In this document: positions 1 through 7,908 of the stretch, one piece after another
Layout of the letters: every line of letters begins with the position of its first letter
Numbering within the stretch: position 1 is the stretch's first letter
Assembly: GCA_016763715.1 (NCBI GenBank)
Contig: JAESTG010000360.1
Coordinates: 1-10,389, forward strand
Origin: Flavobacteriaceae bacterium
GTDB lineage: Bacteria; Bacteroidota; Bacteroidia; Flavobacteriales; Flavobacteriaceae
Length of the DNA stretch: 10,389 bases
Direction: 5' to 3'
Position numbers and translations under genes: made by a program
Notes under the pieces: generated by a model
The model's input: the letters and a program-made list of their open reading frames with translations, nothing else
The model's database searches: none
Told to the model about the DNA's origin: nothing

Positions 1-726
1 ACGTTTAGCCATTGCTTCCTTATAATTAGGAATGTCGTAAAGGTTTTCATTGTAGTCTAATACTTCATGAGCACTGTGATCATGATCAAAATTACAGCTA
101 GACATAAAATTATTTTGATCTACAATAGATCCATTAGTAGCATCCACACGAACGCTCCACCAATCTTGTTGGGCTACTTCCTCAATAGAAAGGTCCCATG
201 CTAATACAAGCTCATCGTTTTGATTCATTTGGTAAACTAATTTTGCAGGAATATTGCTCATAGAAATACCACCATCACTTAAAATGGTTTCATGACTAGA
301 AATATTTGAACTAATTACTGAAATTTCTGAAGAAACAGTATAGTTAAAATAACCAGCCGCATTTTGCACAGCTTGTAATGCAGTTAACGATGGACTAGAA
401 CCTCCAGTTGCCTTTTCGTTTACATTAGAAATAAATTTATTATTTCCTTTTAGGACTTCCCCATTTGGGTAAAGGTGCACACTAGATTCGGTTCCATAAA
501 TTTCAATTCCGTTATGGATTTGACGAAAATAAACGTGCTCTATTCCACTTGCACTACTAACATGTTGATCTGTAATTACCCAATTTGCATCTTGGGAAGT
601 AATTTGATTGTTTTCCAACAACTGAATAATTTGTTGGTCAATACTTTGCTGAACATTTTGGGCAATTATTTGGCTAGATATACCAAACAAAAAACCACAT
701 GCTATTAGCATGGTAAGTTTTTTCAT
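1..726 (-). CDS. Secreted M36-type metallopeptidase, N-terminal part (signal peptide plus FTP propeptide); C-terminus beyond window
   Basis: The reading frame begins with ATG at 726 and stays open for 242 codons to the window edge, so only the N-terminus is seen. Residues 1-22 form a signal peptide (Lys-Lys, hydrophobic core, likely cleavage at IIA|Q). Residues about 47-95 match the fungalysin/thermolysin propeptide (FTP) motif: WVITDQHVSSASGIEHVYFR, then a Gln-rich turn and GTESSVHLYPNGEV. A PepSY-like segment follows (LVLAWDLSIEE, VRVDATNGSIVD), then a Cys- and His-containing stretch (SCNFDHDHSAHE). The same layout occurs in the intact M36 gene at 2341-4980, so this is a paralogue whose catalytic domain should lie just outside the window. 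Family knowledge: FTP propeptides keep the zinc peptidase folded and inactive until export and processing. The protein is expected to be secreted by Sec and then probably T9SS; its sorting domain is not visible. It could instead lack the catalytic domain, like its neighbour at 950-2188. Confidence 0.85.
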   Translation of the reverse strand, partial: MKKLTMLIACGFLFGISSQIIAQNVQQSIDQQIIQLLENNQITSQDANWVITDQHVSSASGIEHVYFRQIHNGIEIYGTESSVHLYPNGEVLKGNNKFISNVNEKATGGSSPSLTALQAVQNAAGYFNYTVSSEISVISSNISSHETILSDGGISMSNIPAKLVYQMNQNDELVLAWDLSIEEVAQQDWWSVRVDATNGSIVDQNNFMSSCNFDHDHSAHEVLDYNENLYDIPNYKEAMAKR

Positions 727-772
727 AGAAAATAATTTAGGTTAATAATTATCAAGAATTATTAAATTCAAG

Positions 773-804
773 CAAATCTATTAAATAGTGATGCCTTTCC
801 CAAA
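773..804 (-). promoter_or_regulatory. Candidate Bacteroidota-type promoter upstream of the peptidase gene at 1-726
   Basis: Read on the minus strand, TTTG (804 to 801) is followed after 20 nt by TAGATTTG (780 to 773). This fits the TTTG / TAnnTTTG consensus used by the primary sigma factor of Bacteroidota, at the usual spacing. It lies about 47 nt upstream of the ATG at 726. The match is to a short consensus in AT-rich DNA, so chance is possible; the correct spacing and position favour it. Confidence 0.45.
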
Positions 805-949
805 CTTTACCCTCTCTTAAATCCTACTTATTTTCTCATAATTCGTTAAAATATAGTTGTTTTGCCTATTATTTTTGCGCTTTATCGGTTTATAATTTTG
901 TTTTGAAGAAACCAAAACTCACCAAAAAAACTTAATATTTGATTAGAAC

Positions 950-2188
950 TTATCTTTTCAACAATCGCATCACTTCCGTTTTACTAGAAACATTTACTGA
1001 AATGAAATACATACCCGAGGAGAGAGATTCAATTAAAATTTGATTTTCTAATTCAGAGTTATTAATACGCACCTCAGAAATCAATCGACCTCTAAGATCT
1101 CTTATTTTGACGGTAGTGATTTTCTTTTCTGTTGAATTGAATAAAGTTATTTCATTACTTCCAGGATTGGGATAGATTGTAAGGAAATCTTGAACTTCAT
1201 CTGAATTCTCTGGAAATGACAAATTTAAACGAAACGAACAGCTAGCCTCATTTCCAGCTCCATCTTTCACCGTAATTGTTACTTGAGTAGTACCAGCGTT
1301 GGTAGGAGTTCCAACAAGAGGGAATTGTGTTCTTTCAATTACACCTTGGCAATTGTCATTTACAATAATGCGACCGGTAAAATCATCCATGAAATATTCA
1401 TCTGCAAACGAAAGGTTTAGAGACACATCAGGCAGACATTCAATTTCTGGAGGCTGTACATCGCTAACGACTATCAAATCTTCAAATACTTGAAAGGCAG
1501 ATGCGCAGTCAGTATTTAGAGAAAAATAAGTCACTTGATGAACTCCCTCACCAGCAAGAGCTGGAGCAAAATTAAATGTTAGCCCATCTCCATTATCCAT
1601 AACGCCAGGCCCCAAATAAAAGCCTCCAATAGGTAATCCTCCAGTAAGGTTCTCATAAACTCCACCTGTCAAACAAAATGGAATATATTCTGCACTAAAA
1701 ATTGGCCCTTCCGAAGGAATCAAGAAAGATGCAACTTGATCACTTTGACTGTTGGAACTTCCTTCTTCATTTTTTTCAATAGGAATAAGTGCCTCAAGTA
1801 CGACATAGTTCATTTGTTTGGCTAACAAAATAACAGCCTGTTGAGCCGAAATAACAACCTCATTCCTAGGGTTAAACAATTCATTAGAGACAAATCGATT
1901 AAATTCCCTTACCACCTTTCCGTTTGATGCTATATGAATACTAGATTCAGTTCCAATAACTGGAACTTGACCTATAAGTTATCGAAAATATAAGTGAGTT
2001 ACTCCACTTGCGGTACTACGATGTTGACTAGCAACTTCCCATTGAGCATTTAATTGTGCCTTTGAAATTAGTTTTTCAATATTGGGTTGCTGTGCCATTG
2101 CAATCTGAGGGCTAACGATAATCAACAAAAATTCTAATAAAAGGAAAAGCCTCATGCCATTTGTTCTAAAACTGTCTTTTCTCTCCAT
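950..2188 (-). pseudogene. Decayed M36 peptidase paralogue: FTP propeptide fused to HYR-like and T9SS sorting modules, catalytic domain deleted, one in-frame stop
   Basis: One frame runs from the start (ATG 2188, or more likely ATG 2155, which begins directly with a signal peptide, MRLFLLLEFLL...) to the stop at 950, broken only by a TAA at 1981-1979. Before the stop it reads HRSTASGVTHLYFR; after it, in the same frame, GTESSIHIASNGKVV. Both align with the FTP domains of the neighbouring genes, which have CAA (Gln) where this gene has TAA. After a QMNY motif the frame jumps, around 1720-1790, to the post-catalytic region: a Cys/GGLPIGG module (about 1685-1450), a Hyalin-repeat-like domain (PPEIEC...VKDGAGNEASCSF) and a T9SS type A sorting domain with YPNP and a basic end (VMRLLKR). 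Neither HExxH nor the downstream zinc-ligand Glu is present. Against the intact gene about 470 codons are missing. It is most likely a non-catalytic relic. If the stop is a sequencing error, it would encode a roughly 400-residue surface FTP protein without protease activity. Confidence 0.85.
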
Positions 2189-2340
2189 GGTATAGTTACT
2201 GTCTTAAATTGAAAAACATGTACTATCGCTTCACCATACCAATATTGAAAAACTAATCTTAAATAACACATAAAAGGAAAAGTTTCTAATTTGCATGAAA
2301 ATTATATAGTTACAACAACTTAAGTATTAACAAAACTAGT

Positions 2341-4980
2341 TTAGATCTTTGTCATTCTTTTTACCACAGTATCTCTCTCCCCCACTATGGTAATGAAATA
2401 ATTTCCAGCCGATAATTGGTCTATTTGAATCGGAACATTCAATTCCTTGGATCTAGGGCTAATTGATTTTATTATCCTTCCATTTATGTCTCGAATGTAT
2501 ATTGAAAGTATTCTTTTTTCAGATGGATTGTATATGATTACTTCTCCAGAGGCTGGAATAGGGTAAAGTAAAACTGTCGATAGGAAATCCAAATTTACAC
2601 TACCAACAAGTTTAACATTCAGTAAAAAAACACATTCAGTAGTATTCCCTGCTTCATCTGTCACTATCATTTTTATAGAATGCTCCCCATCGGATAATTC
2701 AGTAAAACTAGCAGGCTCCTGTACTACAACAAATTTGTCAGAACAATAGTCTGTAACAATTACAGACGTCCTATAATCGGGTAAAATATAAGTTCCATCA
2801 AACACAACTGTATCCTCAATATTCCCTGGGCATTCCACTAATGGCGGAGTCTTATCAAAATCAATACTAATCTCTCGTTCACTCGTAGAACTCATACTAC
2901 AAAAACTGTCTCCCACCTCATATGTTAACAACAATGAACCAGTACCTGAAATTGATGTATCCACCGAAAAAGTTTCCCCATTACCATCATCAATAACACC
3001 AATTCCGCTATATACACCACCTAGAGGCAGCCCCCCTTTTAAGCCATTAATAATTCCTTCCTGATAACAAATAGGTGAAATCTCTAGAATTTGAGCAGTT
3101 ACAGGATACTCGGTAAAATCCTGAACACCATCATCCTTTAACCTCGGTTCTCCTTGGTCTGCATATAAACCTAACCCGCGTCTGGCAAAAGCATTAAAAA
3201 CAACACATTGATTTTCAATTCCATAAATAGCGATATTTGCCTGTAAAATAGCATCTCTTGCATCAATAAACCCCGGAGAGCATCTCATTAATTTCATTCC
3301 CTCTAGAACAAGTGCCAAAGCCATCACATTACCAGCATCTTTATTAACATCCCCAGTAAAGCTATATAAATTACTATCAAAACCATATTCATCCACTAAA
3401 GCCCACGTCATTTCCCACAACATAGTGGTCCATACTGACCCAACCCCATGAGGAACTGAACTAGTTTTAATAAAATCATACGTTTGGGGGTTTATACTAA
3501 AATCTACACTATATGGGTATCGTCTAATTCCACGCCCCTTAATACCTTGTCCAAAAAAATAATTACCAATAGTACGCCGATCCTCAGCCATATCGGACGA
3601 ATTCATAGTTAACATAATACCTAAATAGTCAGCCCAGCCTTCCGTCATCTGCTCCTCATTAGGTAAGCAACCTATTGAGCCGCCGCCAATTAGTTGTTTT
3701 ACAATACCATGACCATACTCATGTATTATTACTATAGCATCAAAAGCCGCATCCTTATCTTCACAAGAACTAAGTATCATAATGGGTCGACCTCCATTGG
3801 AAGCAAAAAAAGCATTACAACCTGACCGTGATTGAGTTCTGGCTTCAAAGTCACTATTTCTTCTCCCTCCTGATAAATAGTTAATTTTTTGAAAACTCCC
3901 GCTAAGTTCATCAAATCCAAAATGATATGTTACATCATGAATTATATTGATCCAATAAAAAACATTGGTTAATGCTGCATCTTCATACTGGTTTTCTTCG
4001 GTAAAAATCGGACTGAATTCGAATCCCGTAAAATCTAATTGCTGACCTCCAGAAGTTAGATAACCAATATGGTTCCCACTTTCAACTACCCTTGTATTAT
4101 TTCCATCAGTAACAGTGGTCTCCGATCCAGTTTGTCCATTAGTATCATGCCATCCAAATGGGGAAGCAATTGGATCTGCAGGGTTCTGAACTATGGTTCG
4201 CTCACCAGCCAACGGACTCACCAATGGCATAGCAAACACCTCGTAGCATACCTCGCATAAGTTCTCCGAGTCTTCTAATGTATTTTCAATGGAAGGAAGG
4301 ATTAAATTTCTATTGAAATCTATCACCTCTTCCACAAAATCATCATTAGTTGTTGCACAACTTTGCATGATATTTTCACTATTAATAATAGCTCCCGTTA
4401 AGGCGTCCACTTCAATATTCATCCATCTCAAATAATCCAATTCTAATATGGAAACTTCCCAAACTAACCTATACTTTTGATTATCATCCAATGTATAAAA
4501 CAACCTAACAGATATATCCCTAGGAGAAATGCCTCCATCGCTAAAAACAACTTCATTCAATGTTTCCTTAACTTCAGGTCTAAACGAAAAATCACTTGTA
4601 GGCCTGTAACTCATTTGCCCCACTACAACTCTAATTGCCTCCTTCGGGTTTATCAGGTTCGATTTAGGAATAGACTTTATTTCTGAAACATTCTGTATAA
4701 AGTGATAATTCTCAGCAACAATATCACCTTTGGGTGACAGGTGAATACTAGATTCTGTTCCATTAATTAAAACTCCGCCCTTTATTTGTTGGAAATAAAT
4801 ATGATGAATTTTACTCGTGCTACTAATATGCTCACTAGTAATATGCCATTCACTTTTTGAAGTAATTGCCCCTTCCTTTTCCAAAAATATTTCAACCGCA
4901 TTATCTGCCTCTTGCGCAAAACCAACAAAGGGAGAAAAAACAAAAAATAGACTTATAAGTGCAAGTAATGGTTTTATCAT
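2341..4980 (-). CDS. Secreted M36 (fungalysin-like) zinc metallopeptidase with HYR-like domain and T9SS type A sorting domain
   Basis: An 879-residue extracellular endopeptidase precursor. Residues 1-22 are a signal peptide ending GFA|Q. The FTP propeptide lies at about 45-95 and a PepSY-like region at about 105-200. The M36 catalytic domain spans about 255-615: ASPFGWHDTNG at 272-282, the NVFYWINIIHDVTYHFGF segment at 339-356, the zinc motif HEYGH at 420-424 (His420 and His424 ligands, Glu421 catalytic), EGWAD at 447-451 with Glu447 as third ligand, and HGVGSVWTTMLWE from His511. A Cys/GGLPLGG module (about 636-705) follows, then a Hyalin-repeat-like domain (about 708-790) and a C-terminal T9SS sorting domain (about 800-879) with YPIP in place of the usual YPNP and a basic tail. 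All key catalytic residues are present, so it should be active once the propeptide is removed, degrading extracellular protein on the cell surface or after release. It is divergent from the sigma factor gene 109 bp away and is the intact member of a tandem trio. Confidence 0.93.
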   Translation of the reverse strand: MIKPLLALISLFFVFSPFVGFAQEADNAVEIFLEKEGAITSKSEWHITSEHISSTSKIHHIYFQQIKGGVLINGTESSIHLSPKGDIVAENYHFIQNVSEIKSIPKSNLINPKEAIRVVVGQMSYRPTSDFSFRPEVKETLNEVVFSDGGISPRDISVRLFYTLDDNQKYRLVWEVSILELDYLRWMNIEVDALTGAIINSENIMQSCATTNDDFVEEVIDFNRNLILPSIENTLEDSENLCEVCYEVFAMPLVSPLAGERTIVQNPADPIASPFGWHDTNGQTGSETTVTDGNNTRVVESGNHIGYLTSGGQQLDFTGFEFSPIFTEENQYEDAALTNVFYWINIIHDVTYHFGFDELSGSFQKINYLSGGRRNSDFEARTQSRSGCNAFFASNGGRPIMILSSCEDKDAAFDAIVIIHEYGHGIVKQLIGGGSIGCLPNEEQMTEGWADYLGIMLTMNSSDMAEDRRTIGNYFFGQGIKGRGIRRYPYSVDFSINPQTYDFIKTSSVPHGVGSVWTTMLWEMTWALVDEYGFDSNLYSFTGDVNKDAGNVMALALVLEGMKLMRCSPGFIDARDAILQANIAIYGIENQCVVFNAFARRGLGLYADQGEPRLKDDGVQDFTEYPVTAQILEISPICYQEGIINGLKGGLPLGGVYSGIGVIDDGNGETFSVDTSISGTGSLLLTYEVGDSFCSMSSTSEREISIDFDKTPPLVECPGNIEDTVVFDGTYILPDYRTSVIVTDYCSDKFVVVQEPASFTELSDGEHSIKMIVTDEAGNTTECVFLLNVKLVGSVNLDFLSTVLLYPIPASGEVIIYNPSEKRILSIYIRDINGRIIKSISPRSKELNVPIQIDQLSAGNYFITIVGERDTVVKRMTKI

Positions 4981-5089
4981 AGAAACAATTTAATCAGAAT
5001 TCATTGTCAATTTACGAAATACAATAAGTCTTCAGCAATTATGCATATCGTTATTCATAAAACAGGACTAAAAAGCATAAATCACATAC

Positions 5090-5737
5090 GTGAAAACAGG
5101 TCTAAATGAATCTAATCCGCTAGGCTTAATTTACGAAAAGGAGCGTTCGTTTCATCAAGATTTTACGTATTTTAGTAGTCAGTTACCCCTTGAAAAATTG
5201 ATGGATCAACCAGACGAACTTATATTGGAAATGCAAAATGGGAATCATGCAGCACTTTCCAAAATTTATGATATGTACTCTAAGGCAATTTATGGAATTG
5301 TAATCAGTTTTGTTCGAAATCATTCTATTGCAGAGGAAGTGTTACAAGATGTATTTGTTAAGGTTTGGAATAATTCTGGTTCATATAACCCAACCAAAGG
5401 CCGGTTTTATACTTGGCTTCTCAACATTGCTAGAAATACTGCTATCGACGTAACTAGATCGAAAGCATTTAAGAATTCAACAAAAAACTTAACTACCGAA
5501 AATTTCGTAGATATATTAGCTGGACACGATAACCTGTCTGGAAAAACCGATGCCATTGGAATAAAGAAATATATCACAGCATTAAAACCAGTTTGTATTC
5601 AAATTATAGAGTTGCTCTATTTTAAAGGATATACACAAGCTGAAACTGCTGAAACTCTGGAAACTCCTCTAGGCACCATTAAAACAAGAGCTCGAAATTG
5701 TATTAGCGAATTGCGTAAAATACTTTTGAATAAATAA
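5090..5737 (+). CDS. ECF-type RNA polymerase sigma factor (sigma-70 family, SigK/RskA-partner type)
   Basis: This directs RNA polymerase to a small regulon when released from its anti-sigma partner. Counting from the GTG at 5090 (215 residues), region 2 lies at about 56-125, with the core-binding stretch AEEVLQDVFVKVWNN and the -10-recognition stretch GRFYTWLLNIARNTAIDVTR. Region 4 is at about 165-212, with the helix-turn-helix GYTQAETAETLETPLGTIKT. No sigma 1.1 or region 3 is present, as expected for the ECF class. The start is uncertain. ATG at 5201 gives a 178-residue protein beginning MDQPDELILEMQNG, the usual ECF length and N-terminus; the 37-residue extension from GTG 5090 resembles nothing I know, so 5201 may be the true start. 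Two bases separate its stop from the anti-sigma gene, so the two are surely co-transcribed. No clear promoter was found upstream. Confidence 0.93.
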   Translation: MKTGLNESNPLGLIYEKERSFHQDFTYFSSQLPLEKLMDQPDELILEMQNGNHAALSKIYDMYSKAIYGIVISFVRNHSIAEEVLQDVFVKVWNNSGSYNPTKGRFYTWLLNIARNTAIDVTRSKAFKNSTKNLTTENFVDILAGHDNLSGKTDAIGIKKYITALKPVCIQIIELLYFKGYTQAETAETLETPLGTIKTRARNCISELRKILLNK

Positions 5738-5739
5738 AT

Positions 5740-6525
5740 ATGACGGCAGAAGAAATCATAGCATCCGGACTACTAGAATTATATGTTACCGGTTCACTTT
5801 CTCAAGAAGAAATTCAGGAGGTTGAAAAGGCTATGGCACTATATCCTTCAGTAAAAAAAGAAGTGACACAAATTGAGACTTCCTTAATTCACCTTTCTGA
5901 AACTGTGGGCGGAACCGTTGCTCCTAAAGTATGGAAAAATGTAGATCAGACAACCAATGGCGTACGGTCTCTTTCTACCCCTAAACGCAATTTGAGCTCT
6001 ATGACTGGCTGGGCTGCTGCTTTAATTTTCTTTGCTGGATTGGCATTTATGATTAAACAAAATGCCGATTTAAAGGGTCAATTGCGAACCGTCAGTACTC
6101 AAAATGTTGTATTGAAAGAAAAAACGAATAACACCAATGTCCAATTGGCACAAACCAAGGAATTATTAGAAATTACTCGCTCTAAGGATTATAAAGCGAT
6201 TGACTTATCTGGAAATATCCCTGTGTCTCCTTTAGCCTACGCAACGGTGTACTATAATAAAGATGAGAATATTGCTTATATAGATGCTAAAGGTTTACCT
6301 GCCCCACCCAAAGGAAAAGTATATCAGGTTTGGTCTTTAATTATGGATCCACTCACACCAAGTAGTATTGGACTGTTGAATTCATTTGACACTTCAGAAA
6401 CTTCATTTTTTAAGGTAGAAAATATCCCATTTCCAGAAGCCTTCGGAATTACGTTGGAACCTGAAGGTGGTAGTGAATCACCTACGCTTTCTCAATTATA
6501 TGCTTTAGGAATGGTTAGTCCCTAA
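5740..6525 (+). CDS. Anti-sigma factor, RskA family, single-pass membrane protein
   Basis: A 261-residue inner-membrane regulator predicted to sequester the sigma factor encoded immediately upstream. Residues 1-50 form a helical cytoplasmic sigma-binding segment (SGLLELYVTGSLSQEE, like the start of RskA proteins). It has no HxxxCxxC zinc motif, so it is a zinc-free type. One transmembrane helix lies at about 88-105 (MTGWAAALIFFAGLAFM). A heptad-like coiled-coil stretch follows at about 107-148. The RskA C-terminal domain is at about 152-258 on the periplasmic side, with the family hallmarks KGKVYQVWSL and FGITLEPEGGSESPT. Known family logic: an envelope signal triggers regulated proteolysis and frees the sigma factor; the signal here cannot be read from sequence. 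It ends 16 bp before the shared hairpin terminator at 6542. Confidence 0.92.
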   Translation: MTAEEIIASGLLELYVTGSLSQEEIQEVEKAMALYPSVKKEVTQIETSLIHLSETVGGTVAPKVWKNVDQTTNGVRSLSTPKRNLSSMTGWAAALIFFAGLAFMIKQNADLKGQLRTVSTQNVVLKEKTNNTNVQLAQTKELLEITRSKDYKAIDLSGNIPVSPLAYATVYYNKDENIAYIDAKGLPAPPKGKVYQVWSLIMDPLTPSSIGLLNSFDTSETSFFKVENIPFPEAFGITLEPEGGSESPTLSQLYALGMVSP

Positions 6526-6541
6526 AAAATAGTAGTTTTAT

Positions 6542-6577
6542 AAAAATAGAAGCACCTATTAGAGTGCTTCTATTTTT
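6542..6577. terminator. Bidirectional rho-independent terminator between convergent genes
   Basis: A perfect 14-bp inverted repeat (AAAAATAGAAGCAC at 6542-6555 and GTGCTTCTATTTTT at 6564-6577) with an 8-nt loop. The right arm runs into seven T on the plus strand and the left arm provides the T tract on the minus strand, so it should stop transcripts from both the anti-sigma gene and the convergent TPR gene. The stop codon of the TPR gene (TAA, 6561 to 6559) lies in the loop, so the right arm also encodes its last residues. Confidence 0.88.
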
Positions 6578-7848
6578 TTGGATACAACTGGCCCAAGTTC
6601 ATAAGCTGCTTTGGCTAGTTCTACTTTTATATCTATGACTTCCTTTGTTAGGTTATTTCCTTTGTATACTAAGGCGCTATGATATAAAGCCATAGGTTCA
6701 AAAGTTTTGCCCTCCACATAATTTTGAATAGTTTCCAAAGCTTCTTTGGGCATCCCATTTCTCAATTGAGCCAAGGCGAGTAAATGGTAAATCTCGGGAG
6801 TAGGTCTATTTTCTACTTCAATCGTAGCAAGTTCTAATGCTTTTTTTGGTTGATGTTCCGCATAGATTTCAATTAAATACGAATTATACATCTTCCCATA
6901 GTCTCCTTCGGCAACCGCATTAATAAAATTATTCTCTGCTTGCTCAGCCAAATCGTTCTGACCTTCAAAAGCATATAATTCAGCTTTAAAAAGAAAATCA
7001 TCAGGTAATCGTCGATTTTTCATAACGGAGTCCATAATACGATGTGCTTCGGTGCTATTTTTTTCTTCGGAATACAATATCCAAGCAATTCCTTTTTTCA
7101 CGTACTCATTGTCTGGTTGCAAGGCTAAGCTTTTTAAATAAAAAGAGTAAGAATCTCGAACTCTTCCTGCATGTCCGTAATAATCCGCTAGGTTACTGTA
7201 GGTCCAAATTTTTAATGATTTACTGTCTCTCGACTCAGCAATGTTCATGGCCTTTTCCAAATAACGAATAGCATTCGACAAATCTCCTCGGTGATCACTC
7301 CATTTGGACAATCGAATGAGATAATGGTAATCACTCAAGTTTTTAAGTGCTTCGAGGTATTCATAGGCTTTTTTATAATCACCTACTTCCATGGCAGCAT
7401 CGAACAACATTAATCTTGTTGCGTGCTTATCGGAAGGACCTTGAAGTGTTGCAACAAGTAAATCATACGCTTCTTTAAAGCGATGTTGTGAGATATAATT
7501 ATGAGCCAAACCTCTTGCAAATGCATCCTTGCTTGTCGCTGAAATTTCAATTCCTTTGACATACAAGTGCTCTGCATTCTCCAAATACAAAGCATTTCCA
7601 GTGGTCTCAAAAAGTTGTGTATAGGCTCCAGCTAAAGGTGATAAATCTCCCACCCCAGAACTATCAACTCTCATGCGCTTGGACCAAAAATCTTTGGATG
7701 AAACTGCTTGATCATAACTTGGTTGAAAAGCGGTAAACAAATATGGGTTGTAGTCCTCTGGATTAGTAAAGGCTACTTTCTCTTCTGGATCATTTTTGCA
7801 GGCAACAGCCAGCAAAATGAATCCTATTAATAAAATAGATTTCTTCAT
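6559..7848 (-). CDS. TPR-repeat lipoprotein of unknown specific function
   Basis: A 429-residue envelope lipoprotein. The signal peptide ends in a clear lipobox (LLAVAC, Cys17), followed by KNDPEE, an acidic stretch of the kind that can direct Bacteroidota lipoproteins to the outside of the outer membrane (inference). From about residue 70 to 400 the protein is a chain of degenerate tetratricopeptide helices, for example GRVRDSYSFYLKSLALQPDN, DLSNAIRYLEKAMNIAES and PKKALELATIEVENRPTPEI. TPR solenoids bind protein partners; no catalytic domain is seen. It lies downstream of the two DUF4331 genes on the same strand, separated from them by a 60-bp gap that holds a terminator-like hairpin, so it may be made by partial read-through. 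Its 3' end overlaps the terminator shared with the convergent anti-sigma gene. The context suggests a role in the same envelope process as the DUF4331 proteins, perhaps as an assembly scaffold. This is inference. Confidence 0.88.
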   Translation of the reverse strand: MKKSILLIGFILLAVACKNDPEEKVAFTNPEDYNPYLFTAFQPSYDQAVSSKDFWSKRMRVDSSGVGDLSPLAGAYTQLFETTGNALYLENAEHLYVKGIEISATSKDAFARGLAHNYISQHRFKEAYDLLVATLQGPSDKHATRLMLFDAAMEVGDYKKAYEYLEALKNLSDYHYLIRLSKWSDHRGDLSNAIRYLEKAMNIAESRDSKSLKIWTYSNLADYYGHAGRVRDSYSFYLKSLALQPDNEYVKKGIAWILYSEEKNSTEAHRIMDSVMKNRRLPDDFLFKAELYAFEGQNDLAEQAENNFINAVAEGDYGKMYNSYLIEIYAEHQPKKALELATIEVENRPTPEIYHLLALAQLRNGMPKEALETIQNYVEGKTFEPMALYHSALVYKGNNLTKEVIDIKVELAKAAYELGPVVSKKIEAL

Positions 7849-7858
7849 AATGCTGTTA

Positions 7859-7895
7859 AAAAGAAAAGAGCAAACTTATGTTGCTCTTTTCTTTT
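7859..7895 (-). terminator. Terminator/attenuator-like hairpin between the DUF4331 lipoprotein gene and the TPR gene
   Basis: A perfect 15-bp inverted repeat (AAAAGAAAAGAGCAA at 7859-7873, TTGCTCTTTTCTTTT at 7881-7895) with a 7-nt loop. On the minus strand the second arm is followed by a T-rich run, giving a rho-independent terminator 13 nt after the stop at 7909. Its base is only about 10 nt from the ATG of the TPR gene (7848), so it also forms that gene's 5' leader and could limit downstream expression. Confidence 0.75.
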
Positions 7896-7908
7896 ATTTA
7901 ATTATTTT

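Noticed and set aside
475..708. Plus-strand 77-codon open frame
   Set aside because: Antisense to the signal peptide and FTP domain of the left M36 gene; composition reflects the complement only.
850..880. Plus-strand promoter-like match TATTTTTG at 870-877
   Set aside because: It fits TAnnTTTG, but the upstream TTG elements are only about 5-10 nt away instead of about 20, and no plus-strand gene follows.
7410..7610. Minus-strand 66-codon open frame inside the TPR gene
   Set aside because: Same strand, different frame, fully inside a well-supported TPR coding region; no domain or start signal.
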